This document shows, piece after piece, positions 25,335-32,869 of a stretch of 64,000 nucleotides of DNA. A program made the position numbers and the translations under genes. How positions within the stretch are numbered: position 1 is the first letter of the stretch; each line of letters opens with the position of its first letter. The DNA is from Streptomyces sp. NBC_00483 (GTDB lineage: Bacteria; Actinomycetota; Actinomycetes; Streptomycetales; Streptomycetaceae), in contig NZ_CP107880.1 of NCBI RefSeq assembly GCF_036013745.1, forward strand, positions 8,990,001 through 9,054,000, read 5' to 3'. The notes beneath the pieces are model-generated. The model made no database searches. It saw nothing but the letters and a program-made list of their open reading frames with translations, and was not told the DNA's origin.

Positions 25335-25402
25335 GCACCGCGGCGGGAACCGTCTGAGCGCACCGCGGCGAAAGCCGCCCAAGCACACCGCGGCGGGAAC
25401 CG
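25335..25402. repeat. Three 25-bp-period repeats after the KAS II gene
   Basis: GCACCGCGGCGGGAACCG at 25335, GCACCGCGGCGAAAGCCG at 25360 and ACACCGCGGCGGGAACCG at 25385, exact 25-bp period. The third copy forms the left arm of a hairpin with an inverted copy at 25411. Confidence 0.85.
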
Positions 25403-25420
25403 CGCGAGCCGTTCCCGCCG
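25391..25420 (+). terminator. Hairpin after the KAS II gene
   Basis: CGGCGGGAAC (25391-25400) pairs perfectly with GTTCCCGCCG (25411-25420) over a 10-base loop. It could end or attenuate the KAS operon before the aldo/keto reductase gene. Confidence 0.55.
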
Positions 25421-25463
25421 CACCCGTCCCACGAACCACCCCCCACACGGAAGCGAAACCGCC

Positions 25464-26441
25464 ATGGGCACCACACCGACCGCACACCCTCTCCTCGACG
25501 CCGCGGGCCGCCGCACCACCGACATCGGCCTCGGTTGCATGGGAATGAGCTGGGGTTACGCCGAGTCCCAGCGCGACGACCGGCGCTCCACCCAGGTCAT
25601 CCACGCCGCCCTGGACGCCGGGGTGCGCCTGATCGACACCGCCGACGTGTACGGCGACGGCCACAACGAACGGCTCGTCGGCGCCGCCCTGCGCGGACGC
25701 AGCGAGGACACCGTCGTGGCCACCAAGGGCGGCCTGGTCGTGGACGATCTGGCCCGCCGTGACATGCACCGCGACGGCAGCCCCGCCCACCTGCGGGCCG
25801 CCGTCGAGGCATCCCTGACACGGCTGGGGGTGGAGGCGATCGACCTGTACTACCTCCACCGCATCGACACCGCGGTGCCCCTGGAGGACAGCTGGGGCGA
25901 ACTCTCCCTGCTCGTCGCCGAGGGGAAGCTGCGCGCCCTCGGCCTGAGCGAGGTCACCGCCGCCGAGGCCGGCCGCGCGCACGCCGTCCACCCGGTGGCG
26001 GCCGTCCAGTCGGAGCTGTCCCTGTGGACCCGCGACCCCCTCGACCCGCACACCGGAACGCTGCGCTGGTGCGCCGACCACGGGGCCGCCTTCGTGCCCT
26101 ACGCCCCGCTCGGCCGCGGATTCCTCACCGGCGCCTACACCCCCGACTCGTACGAGCAGGGCGACTTCAGGGCCACCAGCCCCCGCTTCGCCGGACTGGC
26201 CCACGAAGCCAACCTGCGCATCGTCGAGGCCACCCGCCAGGTCGCCGGCCGCAACGGCGCCACGCCCGCCCAGGTGGCCCTGGCCTGGACCCTCGCCCAG
26301 GGGGCGCACGTCATCCCCGTACCGGGCACCAAGAACCCCGGCTATCTGAAGGAGAACCTCGAATCCGCCGACCTGGCACTGGACAGCGACGACCTCGCCC
26401 TGCTCGACGCGGTCCCCGCCGCCGTCGGCAGCCGCTACTGA
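25464..26441 (+). CDS. Aldo/keto reductase
   Basis: 325 aa from ATG 25464. AKR barrel with the residues GLGCMGMSWGY, VRLIDTADVYGDGHNE (Asp, Tyr), VVATKGG (Lys), DLYYLHRID (His) and C-terminal VIPVPGTKNPGYLKENLESADL for NADP. It belongs to a different subgroup from the AKR at 11 kb. It probably reduces a ketone or aldehyde of the cluster intermediate. It is 12 bp ahead of the hydroxyacyl dehydrogenase gene, so co-transcribed with it. Confidence 0.86.
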   Translation: MGTTPTAHPLLDAAGRRTTDIGLGCMGMSWGYAESQRDDRRSTQVIHAALDAGVRLIDTADVYGDGHNERLVGAALRGRSEDTVVATKGGLVVDDLARRDMHRDGSPAHLRAAVEASLTRLGVEAIDLYYLHRIDTAVPLEDSWGELSLLVAEGKLRALGLSEVTAAEAGRAHAVHPVAAVQSELSLWTRDPLDPHTGTLRWCADHGAAFVPYAPLGRGFLTGAYTPDSYEQGDFRATSPRFAGLAHEANLRIVEATRQVAGRNGATPAQVALAWTLAQGAHVIPVPGTKNPGYLKENLESADLALDSDDLALLDAVPAAVGSRY

Positions 26442-26453
26442 GGAGGCCGGCCC

Positions 26454-28094
26454 ATGCCCATCGCCCGCAGTGCCGCCGTCGTCGGCACCACCGCGACGGC
26501 CGAAGCCCTCGCTCATGCCCTGCACACGGGCGGAGCGGACACGATCCTGATCACACCCGAGGAGGACACCCCACCGCGGACACGGCCCGACAGCGGAACA
26601 CCGCACCGCAGCGGGAACCTCGACGACCTGGCGCAGGCCGACGTCGTCATCCTGGCCACCGGCGAGGAACCGGCCGCCCTACGCCTTCAGTTGGCCCGGA
26701 CCGCCGCCCGCCGGGCCGCCGGTTCCGCGCTCGCCGTCGCCTGCCTGGGACCTTCGCTCGGGGACCTGCGCGTTCCGGGGGCCGAGGACCTGATGATCCT
26801 GCGCGTGCCCCGCCCCGACCTGATGAAGGCCGTGGAACTGACCGCCTCATCGCACACCTCACAGGCCTCCCGGGACCTTCTCACCGAGACCCTCCAGGCC
26901 GCGGGCATCACCCCGCACCTCGTGGCGGACAGCGCGGGCGGGCACAGCACGGCCCCGTTCCTGCGCCTGCTCGACCGCGCCATGCAGCTTCTGCAGGAAG
27001 GCCGCGCGGACGCCGCCTCCATCGACACCGCCATGCGCCTCGGCTGCGGCTGGAGCACGGGACCGCTCCAACTCGCCGCCCAGTTGGGCCCCGAGACGGT
27101 GCGTCAGGCGCTCGCCGTGGTGGCGCAGGCGCACGGGCCCCGCTGGGCCCCAGCCTCCACACTGCCGACCGGACGACTGCCGGGCACTGCCCCCGCGACG
27201 CGGACGGCGTCGCATGGCGAGGAAGTCGGCACCGACCGCGAACGCGTCGTGGTCGTCGGCTCGGGAACCATGGCGTGCGGCATCGCCGAGGCCCTGGTCC
27301 GCTCCGGACATCCCACCAGCCTGCTGGCCCGCTCCACGCGCTCCGCCCAACGGGCCCAGGAGAGCGTGACCTTCGCCCTGGAGCAGACCCTGTCGGGCGA
27401 CGACCTCACCACCGCGACCGCGCTCCTCGGAGTCGGCTGCGAGGAGGATGTACTCGCAGACGCGCAGGTCGTCATAGAGGCGGTGGTCGAGGACCCGACG
27501 GTCAAGAGTGAACTCTTCGCCCGCATCGGCGGGATCTGCCCCGCCGGGACGCTCCTGGCCACCACCACATCCAGCCTGTCCGTCCACGAACTCGCCGCCG
27601 CTTCCGGCCGGCCCGAGCACGTCGTGGGCCTGCACTTCTTCAACCCCGTACGGCACATGGGACTGGTCGAACTCGTCCCCGCCGACACCACATCGGTCCG
27701 GACAACCGACCGTGCCCGACAACTCGTTGAGGGACTCGGCAAGGTCCCGGTGCGCTGCGCGGACCGCCCCGGCTTCCTGGTGAACGCGCTCCTCTTCCCC
27801 TACCTCGACGACGTCCTCGAACAGGTGCGGTCCTTCGGCTCCGACCCGGCACAGCTGGACACCCTGGCCAAGAGCGTCATGGGGCTGCCCCTGGGACCCG
27901 TACGCCTCCTGGAGACGGTCGGCGCCGATGTCGCCCTGGCCGTACTCGACCAGTTGTGCTCGGCGGACGACGCGCGCACCGCTCCTTCCGTGCTGCTCCA
28001 AGAGGCGGTCGCCGCAGGGCACTTGGGCCGCAAAAGCCCGGGACGGAGTGTTCGTGCGTTCCTCGACCGGGCGCAGTTCCCCGCAGCGGCGTGA
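26454..28094 (+). CDS. Tandem 3-hydroxyacyl-CoA dehydrogenase-like protein with a degenerate first half
   Basis: 546 aa from ATG 26454 behind GAGGAGG. The C-terminal half (about 262-546) is a complete 3-hydroxyacyl dehydrogenase: VVVVGSGTMACG (269-276, NAD), Ser/Thr-rich TTTSSLSVHEL, GLHFFNPV with catalytic His394, VELVPA (Glu406), DRPGFLVNALLFPYL. The N-terminal half (about 1-235) has the same plan but lost the Gly-rich loop (VVGTTATAEAL) and the His. An HCDH-like C-domain survives (APFLRLLDRAMQLLQEG, GCGWSTGPLQLA). One module is probably structural. It could oxidise a beta-hydroxyacyl thioester or release a beta-keto product. Confidence 0.82.
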   Translation: MPIARSAAVVGTTATAEALAHALHTGGADTILITPEEDTPPRTRPDSGTPHRSGNLDDLAQADVVILATGEEPAALRLQLARTAARRAAGSALAVACLGPSLGDLRVPGAEDLMILRVPRPDLMKAVELTASSHTSQASRDLLTETLQAAGITPHLVADSAGGHSTAPFLRLLDRAMQLLQEGRADAASIDTAMRLGCGWSTGPLQLAAQLGPETVRQALAVVAQAHGPRWAPASTLPTGRLPGTAPATRTASHGEEVGTDRERVVVVGSGTMACGIAEALVRSGHPTSLLARSTRSAQRAQESVTFALEQTLSGDDLTTATALLGVGCEEDVLADAQVVIEAVVEDPTVKSELFARIGGICPAGTLLATTTSSLSVHELAAASGRPEHVVGLHFFNPVRHMGLVELVPADTTSVRTTDRARQLVEGLGKVPVRCADRPGFLVNALLFPYLDDVLEQVRSFGSDPAQLDTLAKSVMGLPLGPVRLLETVGADVALAVLDQLCSADDARTAPSVLLQEAVAAGHLGRKSPGRSVRAFLDRAQFPAAA

Positions 28095-28139
28095 AGCCCT
28101 CGAATCCCCAACAATCGCCCAGCCCCAGGAGGTTCCCTC

Positions 28140-28637
28140 GTGTACTCGTTCCGCTCGCTCCCCTCGATCCGCCGCAGTCGCAAGGCACTTGTCGCCGCCG
28201 CTGCCGGAGCCCTGCTGGTGACCGCCGGCAGCGTGGCCTACGCGCAGACCACCGCCGCTAGTGACCCCGTCACCAGCGAGACCCTCTCCGAAGGTGACAC
28301 CGGGCAGCCCTTCACCATCAAGGCGGACGGCTCCCGCCACCTCGTCTACCGCAAGGCCGTCATCCCGCCGGGTGCCAGCACCGGTTGGCACTTCCACACC
28401 GGCGAGGAGATCGCCGTCATCCACTCCGGCACCATGGTCCGCGTCAACGGCAGCGACTGCTCGGAGCGCAGCCTCGGACCGGGCGACGCGCTCGTGGAGC
28501 CCACCGGTCCCGACGAGGTGCACTTCGGCACCAACCGCGGCAGCGAGCCGGTGGTCCTGTACATCACCGATGTCCTGCCGAAGGGGGCCGACTTCTCCGA
28601 GCCCGCGGAGGACCCCGGCTGCGAGAACGCCAAGTGA
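28140..28637 (+). CDS. Secreted single-domain cupin
   Basis: 165 aa from GTG 28140 behind AGGAGG. A signal peptide is evident: basic N-terminus RRSRK, then ALVAAAAGALLVTAGSVAYAQT (cleavage likely after AYA). The mature part is a cupin with motif 1 GWHFHTGEEIAVIHSGTM (His-x-His...Glu) and motif 2 PTGPDEVHFGTNRG, so metal binding is likely. One Cys pair (SDCSE, PGCEN) could form a disulfide. An exported cupin inside a biosynthetic operon is unusual; it may modify, bind or epimerise the product outside the cell. Confidence 0.8.
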   Translation: MYSFRSLPSIRRSRKALVAAAAGALLVTAGSVAYAQTTAASDPVTSETLSEGDTGQPFTIKADGSRHLVYRKAVIPPGASTGWHFHTGEEIAVIHSGTMVRVNGSDCSERSLGPGDALVEPTGPDEVHFGTNRGSEPVVLYITDVLPKGADFSEPAEDPGCENAK

Positions 28638-29335
28638 CCGCGCCCGCGGACACCGCACAGAGCCGGGACGTCGGCCATATCCGGGTCGCCTTCTTCGACG
28701 TCGACGAGACCCTGTTGACCGTCAAGAGCATGTTCCGGTTCCTGAGGTTCCATCTGCGCGCCCGCGGCCTGCCGGACACGGCTTACGAAGAGGCCGCGCA
28801 GACCCTGCGCCGACGCTCGGCCGCTGGGGTCCCCCGGGCGCAGACGAACCGCGAGTACTACCGGCTCTACGCCGGACAGTCCCTCACGGACGTCTTCGCC
28901 CAGGGGCGCGCCTGGTTCGCCGAGGAGTTGGAGCGCGGGGTCCTGCACGCTCCCGGAGTCACGCAACTGCAAACGCACCAGGACAACGGCGCGCACATCG
29001 TCCTCGTCTCCGGTTCGTTCGCTCCCGCGCTCCAGCCGGCCGCGCGTCTGCTCGGCGCGGACCAACTGATCTGCAGCACGCCCGAAGTGAGCCGGGGAAA
29101 GTACACCGGCCACCTCGCCAGGCCCCTGATCGCGGAGGAGAAGGGGCGAGCCGTGCAGCGGTTGCTCGCCGAACTCGACGTCCCCGCCGAACACGCCGCC
29201 GCCTACGGAGACCACGCGTCCGACCTGCCGATGCTGGCGGCGGCCGGGCTTCCCGGCTGCGTGGGCGACGACCCCGATCTCGTGGCGCACGTTCGCGACC
29301 GCGACGGAATCCTGATCCCCGGCATGAACGGCTGA
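28634..29335 (+). CDS. HAD-IB family phosphatase (SerB-like)
   Basis: 233 aa from GTG 28634, overlapping the cupin stop. All HAD motifs are present: FFDVDETLL (nucleophile and acid Asp), VLVSGSF (motif II Ser), EEKGRAVQRLL (Lys) and YGDHASDLPML (motif IV). It is a phosphoserine-phosphatase-type HAD-IB enzyme. Because AfsA-type condensation with a phosphorylated C3 or C5 unit leaves a phosphate, this is the best candidate for dephosphorylating the pathway intermediate. The HAD protein at 10.3 kb lacks the nucleophile. A 20-bp imperfect tandem repeat starts at its stop codon. Confidence 0.85.
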   Translation: MTAPADTAQSRDVGHIRVAFFDVDETLLTVKSMFRFLRFHLRARGLPDTAYEEAAQTLRRRSAAGVPRAQTNREYYRLYAGQSLTDVFAQGRAWFAEELERGVLHAPGVTQLQTHQDNGAHIVLVSGSFAPALQPAARLLGADQLICSTPEVSRGKYTGHLARPLIAEEKGRAVQRLLAELDVPAEHAAAYGDHASDLPMLAAAGLPGCVGDDPDLVAHVRDRDGILIPGMNG

Positions 29336-29408
29336 AGCGTCAAAGCAGCGACTGAAGCATCAAGGAGTCGTCAACAGTGGCTCGTGTGAGGAGGCACTCA
29401 CTCGGCGT

Positions 29409-29435
29409 ACAACATGAGAACGGCTATTATGTTTT
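29409..29435 (+). promoter_or_regulatory. Imperfect palindrome over the SARP promoter (ARE candidate)
   Basis: ACAACATGAG (29409-29418) and ATTATGTTTT (29426-29435) form a 7/10 inverted pair; the right arm overlaps the -10-like TATTAT (29425-29430). Size and AT ends fit a GBL-receptor site, which would let the ScbR-type protein repress the SARP gene. Not proven. Confidence 0.4.
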
Positions 29436-29470
29436 CTGTGCGTACGCCGCCACCGTGTGCACAAAGGCAT

Positions 29471-29510
29471 CCGGGCAGCGCTCTGTCTCCGAGGGCGGAG
29501 CGCTGCCCGG
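29471..29510 (+). terminator. 13-bp perfect hairpin upstream of the SARP start
   Basis: CCGGGCAGCGCTC (29471-29483) pairs with GAGCGCTGCCCGG (29498-29510) around 14 bases, ending 24 bp before the SARP GTG. It may terminate the upstream operon or, if transcription starts at the TATTAT promoter, act as a leader structure controlling SARP expression. Confidence 0.6.
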
Positions 29511-29533
29511 TACGGCTCCTGAGGGGGACTGCA

Positions 29534-30397
29534 GTGACCGCAGTGACTGAGCACCACGCTTCCGAGACCAGAGTGAGCATCGAGACCGAGGCCCTGCGAT
29601 TCCGCATCCTGGGCCCGCTCTCGATGACCGTGCACGGCCGCGAGGCCGCACCGACCGCGGCGAAGCAGCGCCAGGTGCTCTGCCTGCTCCTGATGAACGT
29701 CGGCCGGCGGGTGACCACCACCGCGCTGACATCCGAACTGTGGCCCAACGAGGTGCCGCGCACGGCGAAGACCGCCCTGCAGACCTACATCAGTGCCCTG
29801 CGGCGGCTCTTCGCCAAGGAACTCGGCCTGCCCGCCGAGACCGTTGCCGCGTCCCTGCTCACCACCGACGCCGGGAGCTACACCCTGCACCTTCCCGCAT
29901 CCTGCTGGGACGGCGCCGAGTTCCAGGCTCTCCTGGAGCAGGGCGAGAGCGCCGCCGCGCGCGGAGACTACGGGGAGGCCGAAACCACGCTCGCGCGGGC
30001 CTTGTCGATGTGCCAGGGAGACATCCTCGAAGATGTACTGAAGGGCCCTCAACTGCGCCCGCTGGCCCGCTTCCTGGACGAGGCCCGGCTGCACGGCGAA
30101 GAGATCCTGGTCGACACCTTTCTGCGTACCGGCAAGAAGAACCAGGCCGTGTGCCGTGCCACCACCCTGGCCGACCGCAACCCCTACCACGAGGGACTGC
30201 ACGCCCAGTTGATGCGATCCCTGTACGCCGCCGGCCGGCGCAATGACGCGCTCAAGGCCTACCGCGAGCTCGACGCCCGCCTCGCCGACGAACTCGGCAC
30301 CGTGCCCTCACCGGAAACCCGCACCCTCCACCACGCCCTGCTTCAGGACGCCCCCGACGCCGCCTTCTTGCGCCTCGCACCGGTCAGCGGCGGCTGA
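29534..30397 (+). CDS. SARP-family pathway activator
   Basis: 287 aa from GTG 29534 (GAGGGGGA upstream); longer in-frame starts lie inside the hairpin leader and were not used. N-terminal OmpR-type winged helix (LRFRILGPLSMTVHGREA, KQRQVLCLLLMNVGRRVTTTALTSELWP, TALQTYISALRRLF) followed by the bacterial transcriptional activation domain (FQALLEQGESAAARGDYGEAETTLARAL, LLRTGKKNQAVCRAT region, HAQLMRSLYAAGRRNDALKAYRELDARLADELGTVP). It should bind heptamer repeats such as those at 18.56-18.63 kb and activate both biosynthetic operons. No TTA codon is seen. Confidence 0.92.
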   Translation: MTAVTEHHASETRVSIETEALRFRILGPLSMTVHGREAAPTAAKQRQVLCLLLMNVGRRVTTTALTSELWPNEVPRTAKTALQTYISALRRLFAKELGLPAETVAASLLTTDAGSYTLHLPASCWDGAEFQALLEQGESAAARGDYGEAETTLARALSMCQGDILEDVLKGPQLRPLARFLDEARLHGEEILVDTFLRTGKKNQAVCRATTLADRNPYHEGLHAQLMRSLYAAGRRNDALKAYRELDARLADELGTVPSPETRTLHHALLQDAPDAAFLRLAPVSGG

Positions 30398-30456
30398 TCC
30401 GCGGGGTCGGCTCGGTGCGGCCACGACGCGGGGTGCCGCTCGGGGATGTGACGGTT

Positions 30457-30530
30457 GTGCGTCATACATAGAGAGTGCATCATGCACAGACGGTGCATGA
30501 TGCACTCTTGTTGAACGGTGCATTGTGCAG
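30457..30530 (+). promoter_or_regulatory. Four iterated TGCATnATGCA operators before the P450 gene
   Basis: GTGCATCATGCAC (30475-30487) and GTGCATGATGCAC (30493-30505) lie inside a perfect 16-bp inverted repeat (30472-30487 / 30493-30508, spacer AGACG). A third copy GTGCATTGTGCAG is at 30518-30530 and a weaker one GTGCGTCATACAT at 30457-30469. Steps are 18, 18 and 25 bp. The large palindrome could also act as a SARP terminator, but the extra copies favour an operator array. Confidence 0.65.
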
Positions 30531-30586
30531 GCCCTTTCGCCACCGTGGACACCTGCCGCCGCCTCCACCCCACGAGGAGCCGCACC

Positions 30587-31846
30587 ATGACCGACCAGGC
30601 CGAACACGCCTACGCCCAACCGCCCGTCAGCCTGCCGCTGTCGGGAGACACCCCGCTCGAACCGCCCGCCGTATGGGAGGAGTTGCGCGCCCGGTGCCCC
30701 GTCGCCCACGCCACGCTGCCCAGCGGTGACACGGCCGTCTATCTGACCCGGTACGACGACGTCCGGGGCCTGCTCGCCGACCCCCGGTTCGTCCGCCCCA
30801 CGGAGGAGGACAACGCCGCCCGCATGGCGCCCGAGGGCGCCGGGGGAGCCGCCGCCACCGGTAGTTCCGCCGTCGCGCACCCCACCAAGGGCGAACCGCA
30901 CCAGCGTTGGCGCCGTCAGGTGGGCCGCTACTTCACCGCCAAGCGGATGACCGCCCTGCGCCCCGCCATGATCCGCCTCGCCGAGGGTCTCGTGGACGCC
31001 ATGCTCGCCGATGGCGCCCCCGCCGACCTGCGGGCGAGCCTCGGCTTCCCGTTCCCCGTCTACGTCATCTGCGACCTCCTCGGGGTGCCCGCGGAGGACC
31101 GGGACCGCTTCTCCGGCTGGTCCGACAGCTTCCTCAGCGTCACCCGCTACAGCGCCGACGAAATCCGTACCGCCCAGGCGGAGTTCGTCGCCTACATGTC
31201 CGCACACATCGCCGCCAAGCGCGCCGAACCCGCCGACGACCTCCTCAGCGTCCTCATCACGCAGAGCGCGGAGGCGGGCGGCGCGGGGAGCGAGAGCGAA
31301 GGCGGTGGCCTGAGCGACGACGAACTCGTGTCCACCGGCATGGGCCTGCTCGTCGCCGGCCACGAGACCACCGCCAACTCGATCGGCAAGATGGTCTCCC
31401 TGCTGCTCGACGACCGCGGCCGCTGGGAGAGCCTGCTGGCCGACCCGTCGCTGGTGCGCACCGCCGTCGAGGAGTCCCTGCGCTTCGACAGCAACCTCGG
31501 CTTCGGGCTGCGCCGTTACCTCGGCGAGGATGCCGAGGTCGGCGGGCAGGTCGTCCCGGCGGGCAGCACGGTCGTGTGCAGCATGCCGGCCGCCAACCGC
31601 GACGAGCGCGCCTTCACCGGCGCCGACGCCATGGATCTCGCCCGCACCCCGAACCCCCACCTCACCTTCGGCGTGGGACCGCACTCCTGCCTCGGCCAGG
31701 CACTGGCCCGCACCGAACTCCAGGTCGTCCTGGAGGTCCTGCTGTCCCGCGTCCCCACCCTGCGCCTCGCCGTCCCCGCCGCCGAACTCCGCAAGACGGA
31801 GGGCCTCCTGGTGGGAGGCCTGAGCGAAGTCCCCGTCAGCTGGTGA
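30587..31846 (+). CDS. Cytochrome P450
   Basis: 419 aa from ATG 30587 behind GAGGAG. Bacterial class I P450: I-helix AGHETT (257-262), K-helix E296-S-L-R299, heme loop FGVGPHSCLG with Cys368. A short Gly/Ser insertion sits before the I helix (EAGGAGSESEGGG). Its ferredoxin partner is encoded 74 bp downstream; no reductase is in the window. It is a likely late oxidative tailoring enzyme. A 12-bp tandem duplication spans its stop codon. Confidence 0.92.
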   Translation: MTDQAEHAYAQPPVSLPLSGDTPLEPPAVWEELRARCPVAHATLPSGDTAVYLTRYDDVRGLLADPRFVRPTEEDNAARMAPEGAGGAAATGSSAVAHPTKGEPHQRWRRQVGRYFTAKRMTALRPAMIRLAEGLVDAMLADGAPADLRASLGFPFPVYVICDLLGVPAEDRDRFSGWSDSFLSVTRYSADEIRTAQAEFVAYMSAHIAAKRAEPADDLLSVLITQSAEAGGAGSESEGGGLSDDELVSTGMGLLVAGHETTANSIGKMVSLLLDDRGRWESLLADPSLVRTAVEESLRFDSNLGFGLRRYLGEDAEVGGQVVPAGSTVVCSMPAANRDERAFTGADAMDLARTPNPHLTFGVGPHSCLGQALARTELQVVLEVLLSRVPTLRLAVPAAELRKTEGLLVGGLSEVPVSW

Positions 31847-31858
31847 GTCAGCTGGTGC
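31835..31858 (+). repeat. 12-bp tandem duplication across the P450 stop codon
   Basis: GTCAGCTGGTGA (31835-31846, containing the TGA stop) is followed at once by GTCAGCTGGTGC (31847-31858). Confidence 0.85.
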
Positions 31859-31919
31859 CCCCTGGACCCCTGGACCTGTAGCCCCGACAACCCCGATATC
31901 CCCGTAGAGGAGACGGACC

Positions 31920-32120
31920 GTGAAACTCACCGTCGACCAGGACAAGTGCTGTGGCGCCGGTGCCTGCGTCCTGTCCGCGCCGGAGGTATTCGACCAGCGC
32001 GACGAGGACGGCATCGTGACCCTCCTGACCCCCGAACCCGGCTCCGAGCACCACGCTGCCGTACGCGAAGCGGCGGCCATGTGTCCCACCGCGGCGATCG
32101 GTGTGAGGGAATCCGGCTGA
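31920..32120 (+). CDS. Small ferredoxin, [3Fe-4S] type
   Basis: 66 aa from GTG 31920 behind AGAGGAGA. P450-associated ferredoxin: Cys10/Cys11-GAGA-Cys16 and Cys55-Pro (AAAMCPTAAI), with the APEVFD segment typical of this family. Three cluster ligands (10, 16, 55) fit a [3Fe-4S] centre. It delivers electrons from a ferredoxin reductase encoded elsewhere to the P450 just upstream. Confidence 0.9.
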   Translation: MKLTVDQDKCCGAGACVLSAPEVFDQRDEDGIVTLLTPEPGSEHHAAVREAAAMCPTAAIGVRESG

Positions 32121-32285
32121 GCGTCACGAGGTCATGGGCCGCCCTCTCCGTCTCGCCGGTCGCCCCGTCACGACAGCGATTTCGGGCACGCCGGACGACG
32201 TGTGTCGCACAAAGAAGTCATTCGACTACCGTGCGTATCCATCGTGCGGGACTGCCCGCACGCGACTCGATGGAGAGGATCGTTC

Positions 32286-32768
32286 ATGACATCCATCCGC
32301 CTACTCGGACGGTCACTCGGACTCGCGTCCGCTTCGCTCACTGTGGCGGTGGGCGCCCTGGCTGCCCCCGCGGTGGCTCTGGGCGGCCCGGAGCCACTGC
32401 CCACCATGACCGTGGACTTCGGTTACGAGGACGAGCAGCCCAGCGGCAGCGAGGGGCAGCAGTTCGACGGCGACGCCCGTCTCCTCGATGCCTCGGGAGA
32501 CGTGGTGGGGCGGTTCTACTACGACTGCACCACGGCGGCGCCCGGGAAGACGACGGTGGGTGCGCTGTGCTCCGGCGCCTACGTCATCGAGGGGAGGGGT
32601 GAGATCTTCACCCAGGCCTTCAAGCCCATCCAGAAGGACGAGGACACCATGCCCCGCCCCACCCACTCCGCGGTGACCGGGGGCACGGGTGACTTCAAGG
32701 GTGCGACCGGCCAGGCGACGATGCTGCCGGTCGGCGAACCGGACACCAACACCGTCGTGTTCAACTGA
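32286..32768 (+). CDS. Secreted allene-oxide-cyclase-barrel (dirigent-like) protein
   Basis: 160 aa from ATG 32286 (GAGAGGATC upstream). Signal peptide: SIRLLGRSLGLASASLTVAVGALAAPAVALG. The mature part is an eight-strand AOC/dirigent-type barrel: MTVDFGYEDEQ, ARLLDASGDVVGRFYYDCTTA, ALCSGAYVIEGRGEIFTQAF and the hallmark VTGGTGDFKGATGQATM. AOC-barrel proteins include spirotetronate cyclases, but exported ones are common in Streptomyces with unknown roles. It is separated from the P450/ferredoxin pair by 165 bp with an 8-bp hairpin at 32243-32262 in its leader, so cluster membership is uncertain. Confidence 0.75.
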   Translation: MTSIRLLGRSLGLASASLTVAVGALAAPAVALGGPEPLPTMTVDFGYEDEQPSGSEGQQFDGDARLLDASGDVVGRFYYDCTTAAPGKTTVGALCSGAYVIEGRGEIFTQAFKPIQKDEDTMPRPTHSAVTGGTGDFKGATGQATMLPVGEPDTNTVVFN

Positions 32769-32830
32769 TTCAGCTGACGCGCACACACCGCCCTGTGCGC
32801 GTTGGTGTCTCGCGCTCTGTACGGCTTTCT

Positions 32831-32859
32831 GGGGCCGGGTGGTTGGACCGCCCGGCCCC
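32831..32859. terminator. Bidirectional terminator hairpin
   Basis: GGGGCCGGG (32831-32839) pairs with CCCGGCCCC (32851-32859) over 11 bases, between the convergent AOC-barrel and lipoprotein genes. Confidence 0.65.
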
Positions 32860-32869
32860 GCCGTAGAGA

